Source: Desmodus rotundus
Taxonomy: Eukaryota > Chordata > Mammalia > Chiroptera > Phyllostomidae
Direction of reading: 5' to 3'
DNA length: 64,000 nucleotides
NCBI RefSeq assembly: GCF_022682495.2
Contig: NC_071390.1
Coordinates: forward strand, 153,612,583-153,676,582
The notes under the pieces are model-generated. The model was not told the origin of the DNA. It saw only the letters and a list, made by a program, of their open reading frames with translations, and made no database searches. A program made the translations under genes and the position numbers. This document shows positions 32,351-44,818 of the stretch, piece after piece (within the stretch, counting starts at the first letter, position 1; every line of letters starts with the position of its first letter).

Positions 32351-32539
32351 TTCAGAAAGTCAGGGGCCAAAGTAGCCACCACATAAGAGGAAATTAATAA
32401 CTTTAATTTAAGAGAATCATTGAAATGATGGTTCAAAAGAGAGAAAAGCCATAATTATGCCATAATTATAGTAAAATAATGATACAAAATTTATTTTTAA
32501 AAAGTATGGGGCAATATGTTTTTAATCAGACAAATGGGC

Positions 32540-33110
32540 AGTTTTTAATGCTATCATTATTAACTAGAAAGAAGAAAATAGAATGAATTAAAATTCAAAC
32601 AAATAATACAACCAAAGTAAAAAAACCAGAAAACAAAAATAACATACAGAAATACGTAAATTGATTGATATGACATAAGTTGAATTGGTAAACACGGGCA
32701 AGCAATTAAAAAGTAAAAGAGACATCACTAGCTAAACAAGTGAGAATAAAAAAGTAACTGGTGTAACAAAAGTTGGAAACATAATGAAAATAAAACATGG
32801 AGTAGAGAGAGACTTGAGACATCTGAGGATGCTTTGTACATTTATACAATAGCAACAAAGCAAAGTGGAATATCCAAGACCGACATAAAGATTTTAACTA
32901 TTATAACAACAACAATATAATCGAGGGGAAGGACACTGGAACCAGAGAAACTTAAAAAGAAATTATCTTACATTTCCAGGAATAAACTAGAAAAAGCAGA
33001 ACGAATAAAACTATAGACCTGTTGCATAAATATAGGCAATTCATTTTAATGGTGTGTAGGCCATACATTTTACATAAAATTCTAGCAAATAAAATTCAGC
33101 AGCCATAGCC
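32540..33110 (+). repeat. Old LINE-1 ORF2 relic
   Basis: An A-rich strand with scattered ORF2-like words, the clearest being ttctagcaaataaaattcag followed by cagcc at its right end, which corresponds to a conserved ORF2 position. Heavily mutated. Confidence 0.45.
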
Positions 33111-35030
33111 CTGTGGCTGACAAAGAATATTCCCAGCTACTTATTGCCGAGATTCTGAAATGGTAACGCAGTAGGGCTGCAATCAGCGATGCTCACAGAG
33201 ATCATAAAGGTGGAGGTTCACAAAGGTTTCTCCCAGAGGCAGATCTCCATGTCCACAGGCTGAATGTATGGTAAATCATACACATTTAAAACAATTTAAA
33301 ATGTATTGTTAGATCAAGAACTTTTAGAAATAAATGAGCTCACATATAAATATAATTTTAATATCTCAAGGAAAATAACAGTTTAAGAACTCACAAATTA
33401 TTTCTTTCAGGGAGTTTTAACATTATTTAAAAAACTGCAAACTGAGTAAAGTAATGAAGAAACATGTTCTAGGGGGTTTCATAAATAGTATTTTTGAAAT
33501 TTAGAAAAATTAATGTCAAGTTGAATATTCTAATTTTACATAATCATCCTCTATAATCTTACTTTCCACAAGAAAATTTTATGAAACACTTTTTAATCAC
33601 TGTCAGGTTGAAAAGCATATTAAATGATTTTAGGAGGCTTTCGTTCTGCTCTTTGAAAGATTCCTGGCTAGCGATGGGCATGAAGTTAGGAAATGGAGCG
33701 GTGTCAGTGAAGAAAATTCATTGTCAGGCTTGGGTACTAGAGTTTGTCTTCAGGACATGCTGTTGATAAATAGAGTAATACTTGAACTTAGATTAGCTTA
33801 ATTATAGTGTGTGTGTGTGTGAGTGAATGTGTGTGAATGTGTTTACTTCGTCCACAGTTAGGCATGGATGAGAATAAGAGAAATGTGGTTACCCCTCTAA
33901 AAAAGCAAAATAAATTAACAATTAAGGCTCAGCAACATTAGGAATTGTGACTCTCTACATGAAATAACATATACATCATGGTCATTTTTTCCAAATGATA
34001 CTGTTTTAGAGCAATATTTTATTTCTAAATTATTGAAATACCACAAACATAAACATATTGTCATTTCAAACATAGATTAACAAACTAATCAATTTAAGCC
34101 AAATTGTCTTCATTATTGAAGAGAGCACCAACTAATAAAATGAGACTAAAAAAAGGTAAAAACAAAGTAAATTTTTTCTAATAAAATGTAAAAAATAAAA
34201 ATAATCAACTTGCGATAATCACAAAGTGTTTGGGAAATCTTGTTTTTGTTTTAACACCTATTCAAACTGATTGCACTCTGACTATGATTTCTTTGATAAT
34301 GGTTGTTAGTGGTCAGAAGCCACTGGACTCCACTTTTCTCTTGTTGCCTCTGTCAGCTTTTCCACTGATTATTATTTTTTTCAGTTTTTCTCAATATAAA
34401 AACATTTCTAAATATCCGCTGAATTTTGATGGGCATTTTCTCCAGGTTATATTAACTACTTTTAAATTTTAAAGTGTTTTTGTTTTGTTTGTTTTGTAAA
34501 AACCAACTATACTTCTACTAACGGTAACAATTTGACATATACTGAGGTTTTTCATAGAAACTGGGAAAAAGCGTAGAGTTAGAGTCAAACAGGCCACTAT
34601 CCATCTACTATGTGTGATCACATTAAATAAACCACTAACGTTTTCCATTTACCAGTTCCATTGCAACTGGATACAGTCCAAGTCGTTTGAACCTGACTTT
34701 GAAAATCTGAATCAAAAGTACTTTCAATACACAAAAAAACTGTTACTCATTTCTGCTTCAGAAACTTCTTCCAGACACAGCAGGCTATCTGTTAGTTTTA
34801 AATATTAGTGTAGAAAGAGTTGGAGTCATGAGACCCAACTTCAGAAATGAAGAGCCACCAAGCAAAGTATAGTTGATGTGGTTGACAGCAACAAAACAAC
34901 CCCATCCCATCAGAGGGTCAAGATTTTTTTGTTTCTATTACTGGATACTAAACTATAAGAATATTGTATCCATTTTTTAATGTAGGCTGTTTGAAGCAAA
35001 TACTAGAGCTCACCCTCTAATGAAATTCTC
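33111..35030. other. Unannotated stretch
   Basis: No gene recognised. It holds a short (GT)n tract at 33807-33841. The rest is unique-looking AT-rich DNA. Confidence 0.45.
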
Positions 35031-35480
35031 TACTTGCTGAGTGTGCAGTGGGGGGCGGTGGCACATGTAAATGCATTGTGGGATTCTTGGGTTCTCCAAG
35101 AAGGAGAAAACCAACAGGGAATCGTACGAGCAAGAGATTTACTCCGGGTAATGGCAGAGGGGGATGTTAGAGAAGACAGAAAAGAACCTCAGACCCTAAT
35201 GCATGCCTGACGCCTGTGAAGGAAATGGAGTAAGAGGAAGAATTGGGTGGGAGGGTTGTTGGACTGCAGCTCAGTTCCAAAAATGGTTTCACTAGGCCAA
35301 TGGGGAGTCCTCAGGCTAACTGACCTGCTGAAGGAGTCCCAGGTTCCCAAACAAGGGGCCTGAACTAGGGTCCTTACAATGCCTGAGGATTGGCTAAAAT
35401 CAACTGAGGACTGCGTCCTCAGTAAAAACATTGTATGGTGGGCAGAGGGGCAGCCGCGAGGGTTTTATGCTTCCCACAGC
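35031..35480. other. GC-richer unidentified block
   Basis: About 450 bp clearly richer in G and C than its flanks (for example gtggggggcggtggcacatg and ggcagaggggcagccgcgag). It could be an old LTR or a unique regulatory segment. I see no TG...CA boundaries, coding frame or known repeat. Confidence 0.35.
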
Positions 35481-35698
35481 AGAAGATCTGGGCTGTGCAT
35501 TATTATGACCTCTACGAGTAGGATTCAACAACGTTTTTGAACTAAAGGTTATCAACAATCAATATAGCTTATAATTTATTTCCTAAATTCTGTAGTCTTG
35601 ATTTTTCCTTGTCTTCACTTTCAGTGATGGGTCATTCAAGTTCCTTCCTTCTCTTCAGAGCATGGGACGGTGCTGCCGGTTTATTGATGTCTGACTGT

Positions 35699-35905
35699 TT
35701 AGAGCAGACTGAAGAAGAGTGTTTTGAAACACATTCCTCTATTATCTAAATGGTAATGAATGCAGAACTCCCCTACAACATCTTCATTAGAGATGTCAAT
35801 CACAGTACCCGCCGCACTCTGCATTTCTCCAGATACAGCTGATTGGGAATCAGAAATGGCTTCCTCACCCAAAGGCAGCCCTTCTTGTGCATAGTCTTCT
35901 ATCAA
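35699..35905 (-). other. Unrecognised 68-codon open frame, acidic
   Basis: A minus-strand frame starting MIEDYAQEGLPLGEEAISDS and continuing with acidic and polar residues (ISNEDVVGEFC) before a stop. Its composition looks more protein-like than most chance frames here, but I recognise no family, splice context or poly(A) tail. It may be a pseudogene fragment or chance. Confidence 0.2.
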
Positions 35906-35944
35906 GGATAATAATTTTTGGGAAAAAAAAGAATTGTGTCTGTT

Positions 35945-36130
35945 TAATTTTAAACACTCTGAGTTGGAAACCTTTTATTTGATTTTTACAACATTAACAG
36001 GTACCTAAAGAGTATCACTAGCCCTACTGGACAGTTAAGAAAACAAGAGCCAGCTATTTTCTGAATATTAAGCAGTAGTAAATTAAGGCCAAAGTTCTGA
36101 GCCCTTTCCAGTCTAATTCCAGAGGTCTCT
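35945..36130 (-). repeat. MIR SINE
   Basis: Reverse-complement MIR landmarks: tgatttttacaacattaaca, gacagttaagaaaacaagag, taaggccaaagttctgagc. Confidence 0.5.
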
Positions 36131-36539
36131 CTGCCAGACCCCCAATCCTGTCTGATTAGTTACCTCTCACTTTGGCCAGTCTTGATAATCTAGCCCTGCG
36201 GGATGTGAGGAAGAAGAGAGACCGTCTTTGCTTAGAGAAGGGACTGGGCCTGCAAGAGCAAGTACCCTTTGGACAAAGGAATATGAGGTTATTGGGCCTG
36301 GTGGGTGGTTAGGAAGCAAAAGTAGAAAGGCACTGAAGATATTGAGAGGTGAAAAGGCAAGGGTTCTGTCAGTCTTCCCCAATTTAATAAAAATATAACT
36401 TCATCCTTCAAGGTAGTTGCTCAGGATAAGCATCTAGGAAAGGGTTATCCCTGACTTCTACTTCTAACTGAGGCTTTTCCTAAAAATACCAAGTTTATGG
36501 CTACTTCCTAGTACCTCCAAAAAGCTCAACATGAGAACA

Positions 36540-37080
36540 AGCTCCATCATACATTACCTGGACTGAAAAGACTCTTTGCTTGCTTCCTCTATTCCCCACA
36601 TCACAGTCAGAGATTCTTTTGAAATGTATGGAAATCAGATAATTCAAATCCTTTGCTTGAAATATTCTAATGGCTTATTATCTCTTACAATCCACAATCC
36701 CTAAAATGGCCTAGAAGTTTCCAGGAACTGACCTGGCACTACCTTGCAGACCCATTTCTCCCACCTCAGCCACCCTAGTTTCCTTGCACTGTGCTCACTC
36801 TCATTGTCCACACCCCAGGCCACACTGTGCACTTGCTGTTCCTTCTGTCTGAAAGGGCCTCCTCATGGTATCTTCAGGAAGACTCTCTTCCTTGTCTTCA
36901 GGTCTCTGTTCGAATATCTCCCTACTGAGGAGACCTTTCTTAACCTCCATAAAACAGCAAGCTCTTCTCTCCTTTTCCACTGCAATTGAAAAGCCCTCAC
37001 TCTGCTTTTCTTTTCTCCATGGTTTTTGGTGACAATTTTGAATAAATCAAGTGATTCTTTGAATAAATGTTCTATTAAAG
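36540..37080 (+). repeat. L2 LINE 3' region
   Basis: Sense L2: caggccacactgtgcacttg, cttgctgttccttctgtctg, cttcaggtctctgttcgaat, ctactgaggagacctttctt. One of the better preserved ancient repeats here. The 81-codon ORF within it is a by-product. Confidence 0.75.
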
Positions 37081-38240
37081 GGTAATTACAGTTAAGTAAT
37101 TTTTATATAAGATTTTTTAATAGAAAAAGTGGTTGTGTTAAAAAACAGAACCAGTACTACAGAAATTCTTTTGAATGTATCTTCTTAAGTATTCATTTTT
37201 ACTAAGCTGTAGCCCCATCTAATTTTCTCAGCAAGTCAATATATGGGACTACAGTTTACCTTTATGTAAAAATAATATGATGGGGAAAAAACTAATGTGT
37301 GAGATATTTTGTTCAATCAAAATAAACTCCACAAACAGTTTCATTGATCCAGCCATTCATTCAGCCATTTCCATATGCATGAAACTTTCATCATGGTCCT
37401 TTTTTATCACAGGCCCTGGGTTAGCCATCCAATACGAAAACATAACTAAAACACAGAGACTGGCCCTTACTTTTCCAGAAATTGATTCTCTAATCCAATA
37501 ATTGTGAACCAGATAAACTATCCTTACATCATAGCACAATTTAAAATGATGCCATATTTTATGTTCTTTGTAGAAGCTGTCTTTGATTGATTTTTCAATT
37601 AATTCTGATTTTTCAGCAATTCAGATATCATTTCCTCATTCCACATCAGTGAAGTTTGATATTATCATTTGTGTTTTTCTCTTACCAGAAACTGCTCTGG
37701 GGCCATTTAGAAGAAGACTAATGTATTCTTGAAAAACCACGTCAAGCTAACTGGCACAATTGTCTTCTACTTACATCTTTTGCAAGGTAGATCTACATAT
37801 TCATATTTCAAGGTCCTAAATTTTCACAATGGTTTCTGTATTGATTAAGTCATGAGGAACAGAACAACTTGCACTGTTTTTTTTTTAATAGGATGAAATC
37901 ATATATCCAGTTGACTTTGAATGAATATAGACTAATAAATGTTTGCTAATCAGATTTTCCATTTTTGCCCCATAGAGGACTTATTTAAAGCAGTAATGAG
38001 TCCTGACAACTATATCACATAATATCAGTTATGATCTATAAGAACATAACGTTGTTTACATATGTTAGATTGTTTTTAACACATGTTCTAGCATTAGATA
38101 ATTTATTTTCTAATCCCTTGATAGCTAACTTCCCTATTTCATAGAAACAAAGGAATTTGGTAAATCAGGGAGTGATCTAGCAATTTCAATAAACTACCCA
38201 TACTGAAATAAGTCATTCAATTTCTGTATCATTTTTAACT
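37081..38240. other. Unannotated stretch
   Basis: No gene or repeat recognised in about 1.2 kb. Confidence 0.45.
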
Positions 38241-38460
38241 CATCAATTTATGGCTGCAGCATCCAAAAGAACATCTCAAACTAGACACCTGACCCCACCA
38301 AGGTTTAAATCACCCTATTCTGCATACATGGGATACATCTGTATATCCCATTCCCAAAAAATGCCAAATAACTTTTTATTCCTATAACTACCTTTTAGTC
38401 CTCAATCTCAAGTCAAAATTATCTCCTGGGGTCATAATGGATACTTTTACTTTCCCAGAA
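38240..38460 (+). repeat. Possible L2 relic
   Basis: Contains gaacatctcaaactagacac and ctgaccccaccaaggt, resembling an internal L2 block. Weak. Confidence 0.35.
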
Positions 38461-38599
38461 ATTAAGGAAAGAAGATGTATAAAAAAGGAAGAATGAAAGC
38501 CCCTTAATTTGGAAACTTACAATGTTATTAGTTATTATAACAAAGTCAGATAATAATCTTTAATTTGAAAATATTTTAAGTGTTTATAAGTTATTTTTT

Positions 38600-39180
38600 C
38601 TTCCCAAAACTATGTTTGGTTTTCATTTTATAAATAATACATTCTCAATATATAAAACATAAAATATTTAGAAATATATAAATAATGTATACATTTTTAT
38701 CTCTTTATTTATAGTAACCTTTATATTTTCATGCATTTTTTCAACCTTTTACCTGTGTGTACTTTACTGGCTTCTTTACATAATTGTTATTATATCACAT
38801 AGTCTACATTTAATTCTTTTTTAAATTAAATGTTTATCATAAGCATAGTTTCTGTTACATTTTACAAAATATATTTTGAGAACTGAAATTAAGTTAACAT
38901 ATTTCACACTTTCTTACTTTTGTACTGTTTCCAAAAATTTATAATAACAGACCATGGTATACTAAAATTTTGCCTAAGGTTTTGTAACCTAAAAGCAAAA
39001 TTAAAAAATATCATTTTAGGCCAAATAATAAGTCATTTTAACAGGCATTATAAATATTGCCAAATTCATTTTCAAAATGGTTATATAAATTTACACTTCC
39101 ATTAACATTATGCAGAAATATCCTTTAAATATAAACTTCTGGCACAATATTCTTACATTTCCCCATATTTATGCTAATGT
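38600..39180 (-). repeat. Ancient LINE-1 antisense relic
   Basis: Several ordered words of an old LINE-1 antisense 3' region: aaataatacattctcaatat, tattgccaaattcattttca and ttacacttccattaacatta. Confidence 0.45.
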
Positions 39181-39399
39181 GAAATATTAATTTAATTTTT
39201 TTTCAATATATATTTGTTTACCAATGAAGTTTATTTTTTCCCACAAATAATATGTCCTCCTTTTTAGATAATCTTTTTAGGTCTTTTTATCTATTACTCT
39301 ACTTTAATTAATTATTTTTCATAGACATACAAAAAATTAGTATAACCAAATATTTCCATACTTATTGCAAATATTTACCCTGTTTTTTCTTCAAATTGA

Positions 39400-39640
39400 A
39401 TTTTTATATTAAGATAATTTTGTATTTATTGCACATTATCACTCTTCCATGTGCTTTACCTATAATAACACACTTAGTCCCTACAACAGCCCATCCGATT
39501 GGGTGCTATTACTATTTTTACTTTAGATACATGGAATCTATAACTTCCTTCCCAGGGAAGTTATATAACTTCAATGGCAAGTCAGAATTCTAACCCAGAT
39601 CATGTGACATCAGAGCCCATGGCCTGTGGCAGTATGTCAT
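39400..39640 (-). repeat. MIR SINE
   Basis: Reverse-complement MIR: ccatgtgctttacctataat, acttagtccctacaacagcc, ttctaacccagatcatgtga. Confidence 0.7.
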
Positions 39641-41320
39641 GATGTCTCAAGATCTAAATTAATCATAAAATGTAATTACTTTTAGAGATATAGGCTTTGT
39701 TTTACATCTTATTACCATTGTTGATGCTACCAAAAATATTTAACTCTTTTTGAGTAATGAACTATGCAGTTCCACAAATTTAGATTACTGTGTATTAGTA
39801 TATGAGGTAAAATGCATTTAAGTTCCTAATTCAGAGCTCTCTCTAATTATCTAAATATACAATTTCTAAGAATTTGTATGTCTGCAATGATATAAATGAA
39901 TGTATAAGAGCAAGAATCTCATCAAATACTTGGGATATGAACAAAAGAATCTCTTCTAAATTCACCATGCACTCCAACTTGATAGAAAGATCTAGTTTCA
40001 GCAAAGTAAAACTAAAACCATTCAAAATAAACTGTTGAATTCTCATTTAAATTTTTCTATCAAAAATGGAATTCAAAACCATCAACTATATATTTTTGAA
40101 ATGTAATTATTCATTACTATTGGGTGTACTATTTCATAGAGATTCTCCAACTTCCCCTGAGTTACCTAAGAAATAATTTTCAATCTTGAGATAGCACGTA
40201 CTATTTCAACAGCAAACAGTTTAATTTATTAGATAACATGCTGGCAGAATAATTTACAATGCACGTTAATAAATGAAAAGAATGTACGCAGTAAGCTTTC
40301 CAGCTTGAATTTTTGTACACAAACCAAAGGCTGTGCAACTCACATCAGTATACAAGAGACTACTTACAGCTCTCTAAGTCAAAGAAAAACAGTCACTGCA
40401 GCCAAATCTATCGTGATTACTGAAAATGCTGACCTTGGTTTGGAGAAAAAGGGCAGACTGCATTGACCTATCCAATGTGGGACGTGATGTGCCAAGTTAT
40501 CTTCCTCCACAGTATGATGTGATGGCCTTTGTGTTCAGGACCGGTGGGAATGTCCACAACAGGACACGCCGGAAGGGGCTCTTGTTCTGAAATGTCAGTT
40601 GCAAAGCCCCGATTAGTGTCTCCCCAGATGAAAAGAACTATTTAGACCAGCCGGCTTCAAGGAAAACTCACAAGAAGCTGAAAATATTCTCATCTACTAT
40701 GATCAATAATGTAATACCCGAAAGAATACAGTTACCACTACATTATACTTCTTTTGCTATCAAATTCAGTATAAAACTATGCTGAATATTTTTTCTTACA
40801 CATTATATAGCAGCATAGTATATATTGATAATCATATATAGCATGTATTGAACACTTAGCATGTGACAAATTTAATTCTCAGCAATCCATAGTGGTGGGT
40901 GGTGTTACTCTCTAATGGGAGAGAAATTAAAATATGCCTGTAACACTTTCTGTTGATCCTAAGATACAATATTTAAATATTAAAACTATTATTACCACTT
41001 TATTTTCATCATTGTTATCATTCCATAATTTGTAACTAATGCATATTGAAGAATCATGTGATAAATTTAATTACTATCAGATTTATGCAGTGAGGAAATT
41101 TCAAAACCATTCTTAATGTTTAATAAACATATAGGAAACATAAAGGAAGATAAATATATTGTTAATATGGACATATTTTACACAGTAAAAACAACATTTT
41201 ATTTCTGTATATTCTCATTCAGATACTAGGGATAGTAATATGGGTAATTAGAGGAAAAAATACTGCACATTAAAATTATAAATCAAGACAAAAACATATT
41301 CGTTGGCATAAGTTCTATTT
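39641..41320. other. Mostly unannotated stretch
   Basis: One possible MIR trace at 40835-40930 (gtattgaacacttagcatgt). A locally GC-richer segment at 40435-40640 (for example acaggacacgccggaagggg) is unidentified. No gene supported. Confidence 0.4.
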
Positions 41321-41329
41321 AAATTAACA

Positions 41330-41990
41330 AGAAGAAATCTGTTGGGGTTGCTCCTCTTTGATAATTGAACAGAAAACTTTAGCCAACACATTTACACAAT
41401 TTATCATCCTTGTGTACAGAGGCCTAACCACAAAGCAGTATGGGAGTAGATTTGCAGGAAGCAGAAAGTGACTTGGGAATTGACATGACCAAGATTTGAG
41501 AAACTGATAGGATGAAGAACCAGAACACTGCACCTACAGATGTGAAATAAGGTTTGGTCTGATATACATCCACTAAATGTCTAAGGGCACTGGTCTGGGT
41601 GGTGGCACCCACCATAGGCGTCTTGAAGTACAAGGAGAGAATGGTGAGATCGAGTCCCCGTGAGGTCATAGTGAGTAGGGTCATCACAACCATGGAGAGG
41701 AAGGTGATAAAGGTTTAGCAAGCTGTTATACTTCCTAACAGATTCAGGGTGAAGTAAGTGCAAAATCAATATGCTATTACAGAAATCTTGTCACACTGAC
41801 TTCATATACTTTGGAGAAAGAAGGGAATGGGAACCCACTCAGTTCAGGCCCGGGGTCTCACTTCATTCATGTTAGAGAATGGGATTAAAACAGAAAACAA
41901 AATGCTGACTCTATCCATCGCATCCAAAGGTTTCTAGTATGCTACCAAGGTCACTTCCATCAGCCTGGAGACAGGAAGGAAAAGCATCTG
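41330..41990 (-). pseudogene. Possible unidentified pseudogene with hydrophobic segments
   Basis: The minus strand has overlapping frames in this interval. The best, 41424-41693, reads 89 residues including a hydrophobic run (VGAVFWFFILSVSQILVMSI) and the segment TSALRHLVDVYQTKPYFTS. An adjacent frame (41581-41769) extends upstream, as would happen with a frameshift. I do not recognise the family. No poly(A) tail or duplication was found, so a retrocopy is not demonstrated, and chance remains possible. Confidence 0.25.
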
Positions 41991-41999
41991 CATCTGTCA

Positions 42000-43569
42000 G
42001 CCTCCATTAATTGGCAACTCAGCAAGGGCATGGAAAGAAAAGATCATCAAGCATTATGATTATGTTTATTATTTGTGAAGTACTGAGTATGAGAGAATAA
42101 GATCTTAACTATGCAAGCAAAATCCACCAGTGTGGGAGGAGTGAATATATCTGCTTATGACTGTTGATTAACTCAAGGGATTGAGAACTGCTAAATGTCA
42201 GGCATATTTATAGGTATTAGAGTTAAAGCTATTAAAAAATAGTAGACGTTACATTCTAGGAGGGCAAACTCAATTTCCCTTTTTCTTTCTACAAACTAGA
42301 AAATACATTATTTTGCAATTAGAAGTTTTGCGTGTATATGTTGTTGTGGTGAGAGTAAAGAACACTGAATTTTGATGGATTCTCTTTATATGGTTTCTTA
42401 GAAGGTTTTAAGATATCATTCTTTGTATATATAATCAAATGTAAATTTTGCTGTTGAGGATTTGTGCAAAAACTACATTCCAACTAAATATGTCAGGTTG
42501 TCCTAAAAAAGCCAAAATACAGTTGAAGTTCACATAGCGTGCGAACCTAATTAGGTTAGTTTTGATTCGATATCCATTGAGGACACTTCAGTTTATCACG
42601 CATGCTCTTCCATTCATGAGACTCTGTCATCAGTTTTTACAAGTCCTTTCTCATGTTTTGTACTTTATTTATTCCCTACATGTTATTTTCTTTTACACCC
42701 TTCCTGCCCTTAAACAGATTCTCATTGCCACATCATATTAGAGAAATATACAGATCTTTTAAAAGTTATACAAGTAATCTCCGAAGTACTTTTAGCAGTT
42801 TTCATTCCCACAAGTTAATTCAGGCTGTTACTTATTTTGTCACCTGGTAACCAACACTCGATAGGTATTTGTGTTTGCCACTCTGACTGATGGTATATCA
42901 CTGTGGGCTTAATGTGTTATTTCTACCTACTAGAGGAATTAATTGCCCTTTCATAGAGTTTTAGCCAAGAATTTAAATGATTTTTTTTGTAAATTGATAG
43001 TTTAAAACTTTTAAATGTCTTTTGATATTTTTCAAATTATTGTTGACAGTTTTAGTGTTTGTATATTGCTTAGAATGATCAAATACAGAGCAACACACAC
43101 AATAATTAAGGAGGTGGAGGAAAAAATCATTGAAGCATGCCTTTGAGAGGGGAGCAGGAAAATTAAAGTGATGTACATCTAGTTGGTAAAAACAGATAAA
43201 ATCTCCATTACTCAAGCTGAAGGACTGGCTTCAGATGGGTGCAAGTCTGACAAAAATTCAGTGGGGAAATATATCCCGCTCTTGTGGGAGGTGCTACAAA
43301 GTCACATTGCAAGAGGGTGGAATGTAATTCTATAACAAGGAAGAAGTGAGAGAAAAATAGTATTCTAATCTACCACATCTGGAACTCCTTTTATCAACCT
43401 GTTCCATCCTCTTGTTCTCAAAGAGAAAACCAGTCCATGGGGTTTATAACAAACAAAAATTAAAAGCTATTTAATATTTTTCTATTTATGTTTGGTTCAT
43501 GTAATGGATTATATACATAGTTGACTTCCATTTTTGTCATGTAATAAGTAACTTTTAAAAAAAATTAAA
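42000..43569. other. Unannotated stretch
   Basis: About 1.6 kb with no gene or repeat I can name. Confidence 0.45.
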
Positions 43570-43570
43570 C

Positions 43571-43780
43571 CTGCGCTGGCTTGTGTGTCTCAATGATTGA
43601 GTGCAGGCCTATGAATCAAAGCGTCGCTGGTTCAATTCCCAGTGTAGGCACATGCCTGGGTTGCAGGCCAGGTCCTCAGTAGGGGATGTGCGAGAGGAAA
43701 CCACACATTGATGTTTCTCTCTCTCTCTTTCTCCCTCCCTTCTCTTCTCTAAAAAATAAATAAAATATAATTTAAAAAAA
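43571..43780 (+). mobile_element. tRNA-derived bat SINE (VES-type)
   Basis: Starts ctgcgctggcttgtgtgtct, has B box ggttcaattcccagtgt, then tgggttgcaggccaggtcct, cacattgatgtttctctctc, a CT-rich block and a short AATAAA-rich tail. Confidence 0.9.
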
Positions 43781-43864
43781 GAATAAACCTCTTTTAAAAA
43801 ATAAAATAAATTAAAACATTAAACCAATTTTATACAACAAACAATTGAAAGTTTTCTCATTAAT

Positions 43865-44340
43865 TTTTATTTACTGAACATCTGTGTGATTAGTACTGCT
43901 CATGTTAGGGAAAAAGGCAATAGAGGAAGTGAACTTCTGACCTCAAGAGCTTTCATTCTAGTTATATAAAAAGCTAAAACATTGAATACTTATATAACAA
44001 TAGATGGCTATATAGAAGTACTGATTCAGTGTAGACACATGAGGGGTGAAATTATCAAAGATGTCCTTATGAATGAATAGGAAAGGTATTTTGCTTCAAA
44101 AAATTAAGCACCTATTTAGTTCCAGTAGCTTTTAATGTTGTCATTAAGAAGCTTTTACTCTGGTGGGAATGAGTTCAAAACAGAGGTATAAGCGAATATT
44201 TTAAATGTATGAAAAAGATTAGAGAGATGTGCAAACATAAGTTTGAGTAATGAGGGGACTGTCAGTGTCAGAAGGGTAGACCAGGAAGCTTTTTGGAATA
44301 CATGGAAATGCCTATGAGATATTTAAGTCTTTCTTGCCGA
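43865..44340 (-). repeat. L2 relic(s)
   Basis: Antisense L2 landmarks appear twice: gacctcaagagctttcattc near 43940 and attaagaagcttttactctg near 44145. This suggests two fragments or a duplicated segment. Confidence 0.4.
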
Positions 44341-44411
44341 GTCTCTCAGAATGAATAGGAGTTAACTAGGTAAAGAGATCTGAGTAAAATAACACTTGGA
44401 AAAACAGGGTA

Positions 44412-44451
44412 TATCTATAAATCTATCTATCTGTCTTCCTATCTATCTATC

Positions 44452-44498
<47 letters not shown>

Positions 44499-44622
44499 AT
44501 CTATCCATCCATCCATCCATCCATCTACTTGCTTACCTATCTATCTAATGTATCCATCTATCACCTATCCATCCATCCATCTGCCTGTGTTCCTAACTAT
44601 CTAGCTATCATCTATGTATCTA
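44412..44622. repeat. (ATCT)n / (ATCC)n tetranucleotide microsatellite
   Basis: A long tract with an uninterrupted run of about fifteen atct units between 44452 and 44498, flanked by imperfect and atcc units. Likely polymorphic in length. Confidence 0.95.
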
Positions 44623-44789
44623 ATTTGGACACCTACAGATATTTTCTTCAGAGTGTATGGAAACACTTGCAAGGGTTCTATGGGAGTCGTAACTGTAGAA
44701 GAAGATCTACATATTCATACACAAGAATATGAAGTTAGTCTTCCTACTGCTCCTTTTTCCAAAAATCTATGCTAGGTGTCCTGACAAGA

Positions 44790-44818
44790 CTTGGAAAGTA
44801 ATAAAACAAGAAATAATA
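44790..44818 (+). mobile_element. Older LINE-1 ORF2, left of younger insertion
   Basis: A short piece of sense LINE-1 (gtaataaaacaagaaataat) whose continuation is at 45819. It contains the left 11-bp target duplication aagaaataata (44808-44818). Confidence 0.65.

Noticed and set aside
33111..33275. U1-like snRNA pseudogene (gatcataaaggtgg and tctcccagaggcag)
   Set aside because: Only short words match, with a 14-base interruption and no matching 5' end or 3' stem.
44412..44622. CRISPR-like array from regular repeats
   Set aside because: It is a tetranucleotide microsatellite without spacers, in a mammalian genome.
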